In this document: positions 34,711-43,811 of the stretch, one piece after another | Layout of the letters: each line of letters begins with the position of its first letter | Numbering within the stretch: the stretch's first letter is position 1 | Assembly (NCBI GenBank): GCA_965235095.1 | Contig: OZ249405.1 | Origin: Fontibacterium abundans | GTDB lineage: Bacteria > Pseudomonadota > Alphaproteobacteria > Pelagibacterales > Pelagibacteraceae | Direction: 5' to 3' (one strand) | Length of the DNA stretch: 64,000 nt | Notes under the pieces: generated by a model | What the model was told of the DNA's origin: nothing | The model's input: the letters and a program-made list of their open reading frames with translations, nothing else | Database searches by the model: none | Made by a program: the position numbers and the translations under genes

Positions 34711-34803
34711 ATGCTAAAAGATTGGTACATTTATATTTTATATGGCTTAGCTTTAGGCTTTGCTATTTATCTAGGCGATAAATACATATTTAATTTTTTA
34801 TAA
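34711..34803 (+). CDS. 30-residue single-helix membrane protein (candidate)
   Basis: Reading frame coding LKDWYIYILYGLALGFAIYLG and a basic-aromatic end. It precedes an 88-residue membrane-protein gene by 13 bases. Evidence is composition and packing only. Confidence 0.45.
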   Translation: MLKDWYIYILYGLALGFAIYLGDKYIFNFL

Positions 34804-34816
34804 ACGGTATAATTAA

Positions 34817-35083
34817 ATGAACATCGAGCTTATCGTGGCTATTATATTGGCGATGATTTCATCCTTATTACCATCGATTTATAAAAAAATTACCGATAGT
34901 GCCAATATTGCAAACCCTTACATTATTGCAGCAGCTTTAATTTTAGGAACTCTTACAGCTTGTGTTTTTTATTCCTTAATTACAATTGGATTATTAGGAA
35001 CTTTATACTACTTCGTTATTTATATTTTTATCGCAGGCTCTATTTTCCTTACTCAATATTTAGTAAAACTAAATTCAAAATAA
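34817..35083 (+). CDS. small three-helix membrane protein of unknown function
   Basis: 88 residues. Hydrophobic segments at about 1-19, 33-56 and 60-82, separated by a short polar loop (YKKITDSANIANP). Family not recognised. Likely co-transcribed with the 30-residue gene upstream. Confidence 0.6.
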   Translation: MNIELIVAIILAMISSLLPSIYKKITDSANIANPYIIAAALILGTLTACVFYSLITIGLLGTLYYFVIYIFIAGSIFLTQYLVKLNSK

Positions 35084-35167
35084 AACGTCTTTTTATTATT
35101 ACATTCACTAATTTTTGCATCTGCTGCACTGATTAAATACATATTTTAACAGCGCAGTTATTAAACT

Positions 35168-35344
35168 TTATACAAATGGAAATAAGAAATTGAGTAAGTA
35201 ATTTAGTAAATTTAAGAATATAGATGAAAAAAAGAAAGTAATTAGAACAAGAATAATAATTAAAAGTATTATTTTTTTAAAAAAATTATTTTCTTTGATT
35301 GTTTCTTTTAGTTTATTATCAACTTTTTTTTTATTATTTTTCAT
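35168..35344 (-). CDS. 58-residue membrane protein with basic N-terminus
   Basis: Starts three bases after the stop of the leftward 142-residue membrane gene. A Lys/Asn-rich N-terminus (about 24 residues) is followed by a long hydrophobic stretch (IILLIIILVLITFFF then a second Leu/Phe-rich part). The spacing suggests one transcript with its upstream neighbour. Function unknown. Confidence 0.5.
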   Translation of the reverse strand: MKNNKKKVDNKLKETIKENNFFKKIILLIIILVLITFFFSSIFLNLLNYLLNFLFPFV

Positions 35345-35347
35345 TAA

Positions 35348-35776
35348 TTAATACTCAATATTGTTCATAATCATCATTATTATAAAGAAGATTTTAAGAG
35401 AGTGTTCTGCAATTAATACTAAATATAATTTTTTATTCTGAATATTTTTTAAGTAAGCAGAGGATTCAAGTTTTAAAAAATTAAATTCCATAATCAAGAA
35501 ACTGAAAAGATTTAATAAAAAGAATACGCCTATATACATTATTGCGTACCCAACAATTAGTTCCATATTCAGCCTTACGCTCAATATAACCAATGAAAAA
35601 ATAAGGTTAAAAAGTAAATATTTTCCGTAAATATTAAATAATGAGCGTAAGTGATAGTTGATATCGCTCTTATTTTTAAAAATTATATAAAATAAGAAGA
35701 AACCTAGTAGGATTATGCTTAAGGCCAACATAATCCACGGCAAAAAATAAACTACAATAAAAATAAAGTAATTCAT
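35348..35776 (-). CDS. four-helix membrane protein of unknown function
   Basis: 142 residues, almost wholly hydrophobic, with helices at about 3-30, 48-66, 70-95 and 116-138. Arg/Lys/Asn loops give no recognised motif. Two small membrane genes lie in the same leftward run before pal. Family not recognised. Confidence 0.6.
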   Translation of the reverse strand: MNYFIFIVVYFLPWIMLALSIILLGFFLFYIIFKNKSDINYHLRSLFNIYGKYLLFNLIFSLVILSVRLNMELIVGYAIMYIGVFFLLNLFSFLIMEFNFLKLESSAYLKNIQNKKLYLVLIAEHSLKIFFIIMMIMNNIEY

Positions 35777-35809
35777 TAATTAACTAACTATTCGCGTTAA
35801 GTTAATGAA

Positions 35810-36277
35810 CTAATTAATTTTTACAGTAACTGTTCTTCTATTTTGTGACCAAGCAATAGCATTTGAAGCAGGATTAACAGGTCTTTCTTTTCCATAGCTG
35901 ACAACTTTTATTCTATTAGAAGCTAATCCATTGGCCATTAAATAATCCTTAACAGCAGTGGCTCTTTTTTCACCCAATGCCAAGTTATATTCTCTTGTTC
36001 CTCTTTCATCGGCATGGCCTTCTAGAGTTACATTTAGATTTGGATTATTTTTTAAGTAGTTCACTTGTTTTAATAGTGTTTCAGTTCCTTTTGATGAAAT
36101 ATTATATTTATTTGTTGCAAAAAATATCCTGTCAGGAACTCCATCAGCTAAATATTTAATAGTTTCATTTCCTGTATAAATATCGCCATCAATCTGCGGT
36201 GCTGTTGCTTGTTGTGTTGTGCAACTTACAATTAATGTTGAAGCAAGAACTGAAAGTAGAGTTAATATTTTTTTCAT
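35810..36277 (-). CDS. pal: peptidoglycan-associated lipoprotein Pal (OmpA-like)
   Basis: 155 residues. Lipobox LIVSC with Cys19, then an OmpA_C domain: FFATNKYNISSKGTETL, NLNVTLEGHADERGTREYNLALGEKRA and ISYGKERP-like ending with QNRRTVTV. Anchors the outer membrane to peptidoglycan as part of Tol-Pal. The usual tolB partner is not adjacent; the gene stands alone with its own leader. Confidence 0.92.
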   Translation of the reverse strand: MKKILTLLSVLASTLIVSCTTQQATAPQIDGDIYTGNETIKYLADGVPDRIFFATNKYNISSKGTETLLKQVNYLKNNPNLNVTLEGHADERGTREYNLALGEKRATAVKDYLMANGLASNRIKVVSYGKERPVNPASNAIAWSQNRRTVTVKIN

Positions 36278-36497
36278 TATTTGGACTCCTTAAATATTTT
36301 TCTAAAATTTATTTTTAAAATATGTTTTAAATAAGGTTTTATGCAACTGCTGATTTAATATTCAATCAGAAAGTGATTATTATTTATAATGATGATTGCC
36401 AGATCTTATTAAGATAGAATTTGTTAATGAAAGAAAAAGAAATAATCATGATAGTATTTGCAGGATTATTTTTATTATTAGTTTTTTTATAAAAATT

Positions 36498-36791
36498 ATG
36501 AAAATTAAAATATTATTTTTACTAGCTCTACTAGGCCTTTATTCTTGCACTGCAATATCTGAAAAAGCCGAAGAAAAAGCTGCAAAAGAAAATGCGTATC
36601 TTTCAACTTTCTTAAAAGCGCCCTCAGCTAATCTTGTAAAAACTTTTGGTAAACCCACAGAAACTTTAGCTGAAAACGATCAGACGATTTATGTTTATGA
36701 AGTAAAAGGCAAAGTATTCAATTGTCAGAGAAAGTTTACAATTGACAATAAAAATACTGTTTCTGGATTTGTGTCTACTTGTTGGGATTGA
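36498..36791 (+). CDS. small lipoprotein (BamE/SmpA-like fold suspected)
   Basis: 97 residues from the ATG at 36498, which starts a proper lipoprotein signal (ILFLLALLGLYSC, Cys17). The frame continues upstream to 36396 but would bury the signal. The mature part has VKTFGKPTETL and YVYEVKGKVFNCQRKF, like the small repeat of SmpA/BamE proteins, with two further Cys that could form a disulfide. Function unknown. Confidence 0.65.
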   Translation: MKIKILFLLALLGLYSCTAISEKAEEKAAKENAYLSTFLKAPSANLVKTFGKPTETLAENDQTIYVYEVKGKVFNCQRKFTIDNKNTVSGFVSTCWD

Positions 36792-36838
36792 TATTAAATA
36801 ATAATAAAGTTTAAGTTCATATACTATTTGTAGCATCC

Positions 36839-37195
36839 ATGTATGAATCGCTTGCAACGCTTACGCTCATCATTCATTTTCTCTTTATTATATTTGTAAT
36901 CTTTGGAGGTCTTTTATTCTTTATAAAACCTTGGACATTGTATTTTCATGTTCCAGCATTTCTTTACGGAGTTTATATAGAATTTACACAAAGTGTTTGC
37001 CCGCTCACTTACTTAGAAAATTATCTATTAACCAAAGCAAATCTTGCAACTTATTCCACAACCTTTATCCAAAATTATCTGTATGCAATTATTTACCCAA
37101 TCAATCTAACTAAAGAGATCCAAATTAGCCTTGGAATTGCTCTGCTGATTATAAATGGAATAATTTATGGGTTTATTATTAAAAGAAAAAAGTGA
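36839..37195 (+). CDS. DUF2784 family membrane protein
   Basis: 118 residues, four helices. The core PAFLYGVYIEFTQSVCPLTYLENYL and FIQNYLYAIIYP match DUF2784. Function unknown. It is the last chromosomal-type gene before direct repeat R1, which begins nine bases after its stop. Confidence 0.85.
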   Translation: MYESLATLTLIIHFLFIIFVIFGGLLFFIKPWTLYFHVPAFLYGVYIEFTQSVCPLTYLENYLLTKANLATYSTTFIQNYLYAIIYPINLTKEIQISLGIALLIINGIIYGFIIKRKK

Positions 37196-37204
37196 GTGAA
37201 GTAA

Positions 37205-37297
37205 GGGGTTTTGATTTTGAAAAAAAAGTATCGTGCCATATTACTAAAAGAGAATGAAAGTAAAACACTATTAAACGACTGATTTTACTTTAGTATT
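37205..37297. repeat. direct repeat R1 (left boundary of catabolic island)
   Basis: About 93 bases almost identical to 48679-48770. The core 37231-37286 (56 bases, beginning TCGTGCCATATTACT) is exact; outside it there are about three substitutions and one indel. Its right edge runs into the stop codon of the hydantoinase gene. Upstream it shares only GAAGTAA with the other copy. Confidence 0.9.
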
Positions 37298-38711
37298 AAT
37301 TTTCTATTAAAGATGAATATCCACGGCTAATAAATTTTCCAAGAGGTTTTGTTGAAATAAATTTTTGGTCTTGAAAAACAACTCTACCGTTTGTTATTGT
37401 TGTAATTGGAACCCCGGTTACTTCAAAGTTCTCCCAGGGTGTATAATCAGAACCATGATGAAGATTTTTTTGATGAATTTTAGTTTTTTTATTTTGATCC
37501 CATAGTACGATGTCTGCATCAAATCCAATATCAATAGAACCTTTATGAGGCCATAATCCATAAATTTTTGCGTGATTAGTGGAGGTTTGTTCTACAAATT
37601 GTTTTATAGAAATTCTTTTTTTTGAAACCCCCTCAGAAAAAAAAATAGGCAATCTAGTTTCAACTCCTGGAATTCCATTTGGTATCCACCTGAAGGATGT
37701 TTTGGCTTTAGGATTTAATTTTCCTTTAATATCATCGTATCTAAAAGGACAATGATCACTTGAAAATATACTAAATACATTTTCTTGTATGCCCTGCCAA
37801 ATAGCATTTTGTGAGTTAATATCTCTTGGTGGCGGACTACAAACATATTTAGAGCCCGACATATCCATATTTAAACCCCTTAAATCACTTTTGGTTAAAG
37901 TTATATATTGCGGACAAGTCTCAGCATAAATTGGTAATTCCCTTTTTTCTTTTGCCCACTTAATTTGCTCCAATGCTATTTCAGATGATACATGCACTAT
38001 CATTAAAGGAATTCCCGCAATTTCTGCGTGGCTGATTGCACGATGAACAGCTTCTCTTTCAACTATATCAGGGCGAGTCTCAGCGTGAAAATAAGGGGCA
38101 ATATTTCCTTTTTGTTCAGCTTCATTAGTTAAAAATCTAATAGCATCATAACCCTCAGCATGAACCATAACTAAAGCCTTATGTTCTTTTGCTGTTTTCA
38201 TTACATTTAATATTTCAAGATCTTTAAGAACTAAATCATCATAAGTCATAAATATTTTTAAAGATGTGTAACCATTATTGATCAATGCTGGTAATTCCTG
38301 TCCAAGTGTTTGAGGACTAGTATCTGAAATAATTAAATGAAAAGCATAATCGATGTAACAATTTCCCTCTGCTAATTTATGATAATTTTGTACAACAGCT
38401 CTAATAGACTCTCCTCTTTGCTGGAGCGCAAAAGGAATCACACAAGTGTTTCCACCCGCAGCTGCTGATTTAGTCGCTGAGATAAAATCATCTGCAATTT
38501 GAATGTCAGGGCCAAATGGCTGAGAAATATGAACATGACTATCAATGCCGCCCGGTAAGCAAAGTAAACCTTTTGCGTCAATTACATCTGATGTTTGTTC
38601 AATTTTATTTTCAATGGCTTTTATCTTGCCCTCTAATATACCAATATCTAACTTTTTTATTTTATCTTGAAAAAAAACATCTCCATTTTTTATAACTAAA
38701 TCAAATTTCAT
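37296..38711 (-). CDS. dihydropyrimidinase / D-hydantoinase family amidohydrolase
   Basis: 471 residues. The binuclear metal centre is intact: His59-x-His61 (DSHVHIS), carbamylated Lys152 (SLKIFMTY), His184 (MVHAEG), His240 (IVHVSS) and Asp319 (SSDHCPF). The family opens cyclic amides (dihydrouracil, hydantoins, allantoin-like rings). Last gene of the leftward island operon; its start overlaps the M20 gene stop by four bases. The substrate is unknown, but a ring-containing amino-acid derivative fits the neighbours. Confidence 0.88.
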   Translation of the reverse strand: MKFDLVIKNGDVFFQDKIKKLDIGILEGKIKAIENKIEQTSDVIDAKGLLCLPGGIDSHVHISQPFGPDIQIADDFISATKSAAAGGNTCVIPFALQQRGESIRAVVQNYHKLAEGNCYIDYAFHLIISDTSPQTLGQELPALINNGYTSLKIFMTYDDLVLKDLEILNVMKTAKEHKALVMVHAEGYDAIRFLTNEAEQKGNIAPYFHAETRPDIVEREAVHRAISHAEIAGIPLMIVHVSSEIALEQIKWAKEKRELPIYAETCPQYITLTKSDLRGLNMDMSGSKYVCSPPPRDINSQNAIWQGIQENVFSIFSSDHCPFRYDDIKGKLNPKAKTSFRWIPNGIPGVETRLPIFFSEGVSKKRISIKQFVEQTSTNHAKIYGLWPHKGSIDIGFDADIVLWDQNKKTKIHQKNLHHGSDYTPWENFEVTGVPITTITNGRVVFQDQKFISTKPLGKFISRGYSSLIEN

Positions 38712-39853
38712 ACATTTTTATTAATATTCTGAAAGAATTTAAAAAGTATTTTAAAGTAATCATACAATTCATTTATTTTCATTTTTTCGTTAGACCTATG
38801 ACCCTGATCACCATCGCCAGGACCAATATTGATAATATTAATATTGTCATTAGCAAAATAACGTCCATCACTTACTCCAATACAAGATAAAAATTTTGGT
38901 TTTTTTCCTTTAACATCTAAATATGAATGGTAAAGATTTTGTAGATATTGATTTTTTTTATTTGAAGCAAAACTATTAGTGCCTGTATTAAATACTACTT
39001 TTGCAGTTTTATCCTCTTTTTGAATTATTTTTTTCATTTCTTTAAATGACGATCGAATACTTTCTTTTTTGGTTATTCTTCGGTCGACTTGAAAATATGC
39101 CTGTGCCGGTACAACATTAACGTTATGGCCACCCTTTATTAGTCCAATATTAATAGTAGATTTTTGATTTTTACAATTATAACGTTGAATATATTTTTTA
39201 TAACTAGTTTGTAACTTAAAAATAATTTTATTTGCTTTCTCTATTGCATTTATGCCTTTGTCAGGTTCTCCTGCATGTGAAGTTTTTCCTTTGAGATAAA
39301 CACTTGTCCAAAAAACTCCTCTTTCTTCCACTATAAGATTATTGTTTGTCGGCGCTCCTAAAATTAAAGTATGTGGATTTATTAATTGATTTTGTCTTAA
39401 ATAAAAACTTCCTTCTGAACCTAAATTTTCCTCGTCAGTAACGAAGGTAAAAGTTACTTTTTCACTTATTTTTGGAAAAAATTGGTTAAATTTTTTTGCC
39501 AAATAAATATGTACTGCAGCACTCCCCTTACAATTAACAGAGCCGAGACCGTGCAAATAGTTGCCTATTTTAGTAAGTTTATAAGGGTTAGTTTTCCAAT
39601 CTTTCTTATTAGGCTGTACGGTATCTATATGAGAATTAAATACAATTGATTTTGCATTCCCCGAAAAATTTTTAGCAATTAAACTTATTTTATTTTTATT
39701 AGGCCCTTTTAAAAGTAAATTAAGTTTAGAATATTTTAAATAGTTGTAGATAAAACTATTTATCTTATCTGAATGAGCGGGTGGGTAAGCTGTATTAATT
39801 GAAACTAAATTTGACAAAATTTTTACTATCTCAGATTTATCTTGTTTATTCAT
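38708..39853 (-). CDS. M20 family peptidase/deacylase homolog with altered metal site
   Basis: 381 residues, ArgE/DapE/ACY1 fold. The HxD motif (NSHIDTVQPN), acidic pair (TDEENLG) and C-terminal His (GDQGHRSNE) are kept. The bridging Asp of the G-x-x-D-x-K-G motif is Asn (GSVNCKGS), and the ligand Glu of GEPT is Ala (GAPTNN). Two of five usual zinc ligands are therefore missing, so classical two-zinc hydrolysis is doubtful. Co-translated with its neighbours (overlaps of four and eight bases). Confidence 0.8.
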   Translation of the reverse strand: MNKQDKSEIVKILSNLVSINTAYPPAHSDKINSFIYNYLKYSKLNLLLKGPNKNKISLIAKNFSGNAKSIVFNSHIDTVQPNKKDWKTNPYKLTKIGNYLHGLGSVNCKGSAAVHIYLAKKFNQFFPKISEKVTFTFVTDEENLGSEGSFYLRQNQLINPHTLILGAPTNNNLIVEERGVFWTSVYLKGKTSHAGEPDKGINAIEKANKIIFKLQTSYKKYIQRYNCKNQKSTINIGLIKGGHNVNVVPAQAYFQVDRRITKKESIRSSFKEMKKIIQKEDKTAKVVFNTGTNSFASNKKNQYLQNLYHSYLDVKGKKPKFLSCIGVSDGRYFANDNINIINIGPGDGDQGHRSNEKMKINELYDYFKILFKFFQNINKNV

Positions 39854-40751
39854 AAAAGAGTTTCCGCGGGTTATCTTTAGTCATTAAATCTAATTCTGCA
39901 TTATTAAAACCTAGGCTTAAAATTTCACTAATAAAGTTTTTAAAACCAATAGTTGGTTTAGGCAAAACGGACACACCGCAGTCACTCGATAGTATCACAT
40001 TTTTACATTGGGCTTCATTAATTAAATTTTTTAAAATATTTTTATTAATACCTTCAACGATATGTTTCTCTCCGTCTATATGTGTAAGCGGTATAGTAGT
40101 AGCTTTGGAAATAAAAAAATACGAAAACTCAAAAAAAACATTAGTTATTTTTTTTAACTCTTTAATATCCGAAGCAGATAAATGATTCGAAGGTATTAAT
40201 ATTTTCTTAATTTCAAAATTTTTTGCAAGACTAATTAAATTAATAATTTCCTCACCTGATATATGCCCTGTATTTAGAACTAGATTTTTTTTAGAAATAA
40301 TTTCTAATATTTTTAATATATTATTGTCAACTTTCTTAATATTGGTTAATGAAAAACAACTATCAATATAAACTTTACTTCGCTTTTCTTGTTTAGCGAT
40401 ATATTGCGTATGGTGAGTGGGAAAAGAAATGAATTTAAATCTTTTTGTAGAATCTTCATATGCATAATTAGTTAAAATTTCAACTATCGATGAATTAACT
40501 CCACCAGTATAAGGCTCCATTATTAGGCCACCAAAAATATCTAATTTATAATTTTTATAATTTTTTTTTAATAATGACGCATAACCAGATGTATTAGAAA
40601 AATTATCCATCAATCCTATCGCCTTCATCTTTTCTTTCTCTGCATCTTCAATAGCTTCAAATAGATTTAAACTTCTGGCATTAATATGAGGGCAACAGTG
40701 AATGTGATTGTCATATCTGCCTTCCAAACTTATGTTATTTATATTGAGCAT
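39846..40751 (-). CDS. DUF6282-like amidohydrolase-superfamily protein
   Basis: 301 residues. N-terminal YDNHIHCCPHINARSL gives an HxH-like metal motif, with further His (FPTHHTQYIA, NTGHISGE) and Asp (LSSDCGVSVLPKP) at beta-strand ends of a TIM barrel, and a final TKDNPRKLF typical of amidohydrolases. Resembles DUF6282 proteins. Substrate unknown; third hydrolase in the operon. Confidence 0.7.
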   Translation of the reverse strand: MLNINNISLEGRYDNHIHCCPHINARSLNLFEAIEDAEKEKMKAIGLMDNFSNTSGYASLLKKNYKNYKLDIFGGLIMEPYTGGVNSSIVEILTNYAYEDSTKRFKFISFPTHHTQYIAKQEKRSKVYIDSCFSLTNIKKVDNNILKILEIISKKNLVLNTGHISGEEIINLISLAKNFEIKKILIPSNHLSASDIKELKKITNVFFEFSYFFISKATTIPLTHIDGEKHIVEGINKNILKNLINEAQCKNVILSSDCGVSVLPKPTIGFKNFISEILSLGFNNAELDLMTKDNPRKLFYE

Positions 40752-40754
40752 ATT

Positions 40755-41492
40755 TTAATCTTTTATGATTTTGAGCATAAAGTCTTTAGTTCTTGGATTT
40801 TCTGGCTGATTAAACAATTTTTCTGGATGGTTAATTTCTACAACTTTTCCTTTATCCAAAAACGCAACCCTGTTTGATATTTCCTTAACAAATCCCATTT
40901 CATGAGAGACAATAAACATCGTAATTCCTTCTGATGCCAATATTTTAATAGTGTTTAAAACTTCATTTACCAACTCAGGGTCTAAGGCAGAAGTTATTTC
41001 ATCCAATAATAAAATTTCGGGCTTTAAATTTAATGCTCTGGCAATTGCAACGCGCTGCTGTTGTCCTCCAGAAAGTTCCTCAGGATATGAATTAATTTTA
41101 TCTTTTAATCCCACTTTTTCGAGTAATTTAATGGCATTTTGTTCTACTTCATGTTTATCTCTTTTTTGTATTTTTACTGGAGCAATACAAACATTTTTTA
41201 AAACACTCATATTTTGAAATAAATTGTATTGTTGAAAAACTATAGCAATTTTACTTCTGACAAAACTAAGGTCTTTAGTATTTTGATAATTAATTTTTTT
41301 TTCCTCTAAAAAAACTTCTCCTTGGCGGAATTTTACTAATCCAACTAACAATTTTAACAAAGTACTCTTTCCAGATCCGGAGGGACCAATAAGACTTACA
41401 ATTTCACCTTTGTTTATATCTAGTGACAAATCATCTAAGACTTTTAAAGAATCGTAAAAAGCAGATACAGATTTAATTTTTATGTGTGCCAT
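40755..41492 (-). CDS. polar amino-acid ABC transporter ATP-binding protein
   Basis: About 245 residues from the ATG at 41492; the frame extends 25 codons further, but those residues have no family counterpart and lie within the permease gene. Walker A GPSGSGKST, signature LSGGQQQRVAIARAL, Walker B ILLLDEITSALDP and switch His (VSHEMGF) are all present. GlnQ/HisP-like. Energises import with the two permeases and binding protein upstream; overlaps permease 2 by 20 bases. Confidence 0.92.
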   Translation of the reverse strand: MAHIKIKSVSAFYDSLKVLDDLSLDINKGEIVSLIGPSGSGKSTLLKLLVGLVKFRQGEVFLEEKKINYQNTKDLSFVRSKIAIVFQQYNLFQNMSVLKNVCIAPVKIQKRDKHEVEQNAIKLLEKVGLKDKINSYPEELSGGQQQRVAIARALNLKPEILLLDEITSALDPELVNEVLNTIKILASEGITMFIVSHEMGFVKEISNRVAFLDKGKVVEINHPEKLFNQPENPRTKDFMLKIIKD

Positions 41493-42156
41493 ATTTTTTT
41501 TCCAATTTTTTTCCAAGCATGTATAATGGATATGATAAAATAAAATACAAAACAAGTATTGAGCCAAAAGCTAACACAGGAGAAAATCCTTTATTATTTA
41601 AAACCTTTCCAACATAAGTTAATTCCATAACTCCAATTTGTGAAGCTAGCGCAGTATCTTTGATAAATAAAATAAAAAAACCAAAGGCTGGAGGTAAAAT
41701 TACTTTCCACGCTTGTGGAAAAATTACTTCCTTTAATATTTGCAAATAACTAAAATTCATTGCTTTGGCTGCATCCCATTGAGCAATATTTATGGACTCA
41801 ATGCCACTTCTTACTATTTCAGAAATAAAAGCTGTTCCAATTAAGCAAACTGTAACCACAGCAATAAAAAATAAAGAATCTGAAAATTTTAAAATCTGGA
41901 AGATATAAAAAATTAATAATAAAGAAACTAAAAATGGTATTCTTCTAAAAATTTCAATATAAAAAATAACAATAATTCTTAAAGGCAAAAGTATAATTGT
42001 CTCTGTTTTTCTAATAACCGCAAGTAGAATCCCAAAAGTAAAACCAAATAAGCAACCAATAGCGGTTAAAAGAAAGGTTACTAACATGGCTTTTAGAAGA
42101 AAAATTATATTCCAGTATGTAAAAAAACTCGGGAACTCTGCTAATAAATTTTGCAT
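41473..42156 (-). CDS. polar amino-acid ABC transporter permease 2 (HisM/GlnP-like)
   Basis: 227 residues, about five helices. The ATPase-contact EAA loop is present (SGIESINIAQWDAAKAMNFSYLQIL followed by FPQAWKVILPP). Forms the membrane channel with permease 1, one base away. Confidence 0.9.
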   Translation of the reverse strand: MQNLLAEFPSFFTYWNIIFLLKAMLVTFLLTAIGCLFGFTFGILLAVIRKTETIILLPLRIIVIFYIEIFRRIPFLVSLLLIFYIFQILKFSDSLFFIAVVTVCLIGTAFISEIVRSGIESINIAQWDAAKAMNFSYLQILKEVIFPQAWKVILPPAFGFFILFIKDTALASQIGVMELTYVGKVLNNKGFSPVLAFGSILVLYFILSYPLYMLGKKLEKKYGTHKN

Positions 42157-42157
42157 A

Positions 42158-42832
42158 TTAAATTATTTTCATTTTAACTTTAAAAAAATATCGACCAATT
42201 GTGGCAAGACAAAATGTAGCCAATATTGTTATCAATATGTAAATCAAAGCAGTTAAAGAAAAAATTTCAACACTACGAAAAGTTAAAGAATTTATATTAA
42301 AAGCTCTACCCATTAATTCCTCGACTCCAAAAATCGCCGCCATCGAAGTTCCTAATGTCATAAGAATGTAATGATTTGATAAAGCAGGAAAAATAGTTTT
42401 TATAATATGTGGTAATATAATTAGTCTGACCTGTTGACTTATAGAAAAATTCATAGTTTTGGCGGCGTCTAACTCTTCATTTTTAATTGATAAAAAACCC
42501 GCCCTTTGTATTTCTGTTAAATAGGCTGCTGCATTAAGCGTCATTCCTAACAACACTGCAGTAAAAGGAGAAAGTAAAATACCAAATTCAGGCAGTGCAA
42601 AAAATAAAAAGTAAATTTGAACTAGTTGTGGGGTATTTGTAAAAAAATTTACGTACATTACAACTATTTTATTTAAATAAAATGGACCGAATGTTCTTAT
42701 GGTTGCAAATAACAGACCAAAAAACATTCCCCCAAAAAATGAGAGTATTGCTATAGTAAAGCTCAACAAAGAGCCTTTAATTAAGTAAGGAATATATTCG
42801 TAAATCTGGCTGTAAATTAATGTATAGCCCAT
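42158..42832 (-). CDS. polar amino-acid ABC transporter permease 1 (HisQ-like)
   Basis: About 224 residues from the ATG at 42832. The frame also opens at an ATG at 42868 inside a stem-loop, which would add 12 polar residues. Five helices and an EAA loop (AGFLSIKNEELDAAKTMNFS, then LPHIIKTIFPA). Heterodimer partner of permease 2 for amino-acid uptake. Confidence 0.88.
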   Translation of the reverse strand: MGYTLIYSQIYEYIPYLIKGSLLSFTIAILSFFGGMFFGLLFATIRTFGPFYLNKIVVMYVNFFTNTPQLVQIYFLFFALPEFGILLSPFTAVLLGMTLNAAAYLTEIQRAGFLSIKNEELDAAKTMNFSISQQVRLIILPHIIKTIFPALSNHYILMTLGTSMAAIFGVEELMGRAFNINSLTFRSVEIFSLTALIYILITILATFCLATIGRYFFKVKMKII

Positions 42833-42855
42833 GATATGATCAGTACTATTTTCAT

Positions 42856-42880
42856 CCCTCCTAAGCATAACTTAGGAGGG
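42856..42880 (-). promoter_or_regulatory. 10-bp stem-loop between binding-protein and permease genes
   Basis: CCCTCCTAAG and CTTAGGAGGG pair perfectly around a five-base loop. In the leftward mRNA it follows the substrate-binding-protein gene and its 3' arm contains AGGAGGG, so it could stabilise the upstream message, limit read-through, or hide a ribosome binding site. No T-run follows on this strand; eight T follow on the other. Confidence 0.65.
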
Positions 42881-42906
42881 TTGAGATTTTTTTTAATTTT
42901 ATATTA

Positions 42907-43704
42907 TTAAAAATATGGTGTTGCTTGGACGCTGGTAAGTTGACCAATACCAAACCATTTCTTCCATGTCTTATCTACAAAATCATCTCTATGCATTGTG
43001 TAGATTGCAACATTTAGCCACTGTTGAAGAGTATAATTCCCTTTTTTAACTCCTATGCCGCAATACCAAGTGTCAATCGACTTATCAACTACTTGCCATT
43101 TGACATCTTTATACTTGTTCATATGTTCTCCAAGAAAATCAACAACATCAACAATTGCATCAGCTCTACCTTGAGCAATTGATCTCATAGCATCTGGATA
43201 GTTATCAAAAAGAGTAATTTGAGCTTTTGTCAAATTTTTTGCCGCCCAATCTGCTGGCATTGTGCCTCTAACTTGAGCTAACTTAACATCTGCTTTATTC
43301 ATATCCATTACTGCTTTAAATGGTTTTTTACTTGTTGTTAATGCGCCAAAAACTTCAGTATGAACTGGCAATGTGAAGTCAATAATTTTTTGTCTCTCCG
43401 CATTTCGAGTCATAGCACCCATTACAATGTCAACTTTTCCGGTTGATACAAAAGGTATTCTATCTGGCGATCCCACTACTACTAACTCAAGTTTCACACC
43501 TAGCATTTCTGCTAACTTTGCACCGATGTCTGCATCAAACCCCACTAAATTATTTTTTTCATCATATTTTGCTAATGGAGGAAGTCCTGGATTTACACCC
43601 ATTTTTAAAACACCAGATTTTAGAATTTCATCTAATGTTCGTGCTTCGGCTCCGGTAAAAAGCAAAAAAGTTAGAAAAAAAGATAAGATAATTTTTTTTA
43701 ACAT
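42907..43704 (-). CDS. amino-acid ABC transporter substrate-binding protein (SBP_bac_3)
   Basis: 265 residues. Signal peptide ending near TGAEA, then family-3 motifs GVLKMGVNPGLPPLAKYDEKNNLVGFDADIGAKLAEMLG and the DFTLPVHTEVFGALT segment. Binds a polar amino acid or derivative in the periplasm. First gene of a seven-gene leftward operon; ligand unknown. Confidence 0.92.
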   Translation of the reverse strand: MLKKIILSFFLTFLLFTGAEARTLDEILKSGVLKMGVNPGLPPLAKYDEKNNLVGFDADIGAKLAEMLGVKLELVVVGSPDRIPFVSTGKVDIVMGAMTRNAERQKIIDFTLPVHTEVFGALTTSKKPFKAVMDMNKADVKLAQVRGTMPADWAAKNLTKAQITLFDNYPDAMRSIAQGRADAIVDVVDFLGEHMNKYKDVKWQVVDKSIDTWYCGIGVKKGNYTLQQWLNVAIYTMHRDDFVDKTWKKWFGIGQLTSVQATPYF

Positions 43705-43811
43705 TTATATACCCCTATTTTAGTTATTATTTACTCTTTAGAATACATTGTTAATTTAATATTAAAACAATTTAAATACTTAAGTATAATCAACGTAATA
43801 AATTCATAAAC

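Noticed and set aside
39061..39090. Possible frameshift or pseudogene in the M20 homolog because of missing metal ligands
   Set aside because: The frame is intact with normal overlaps on both sides, so substitution rather than decay is more likely.
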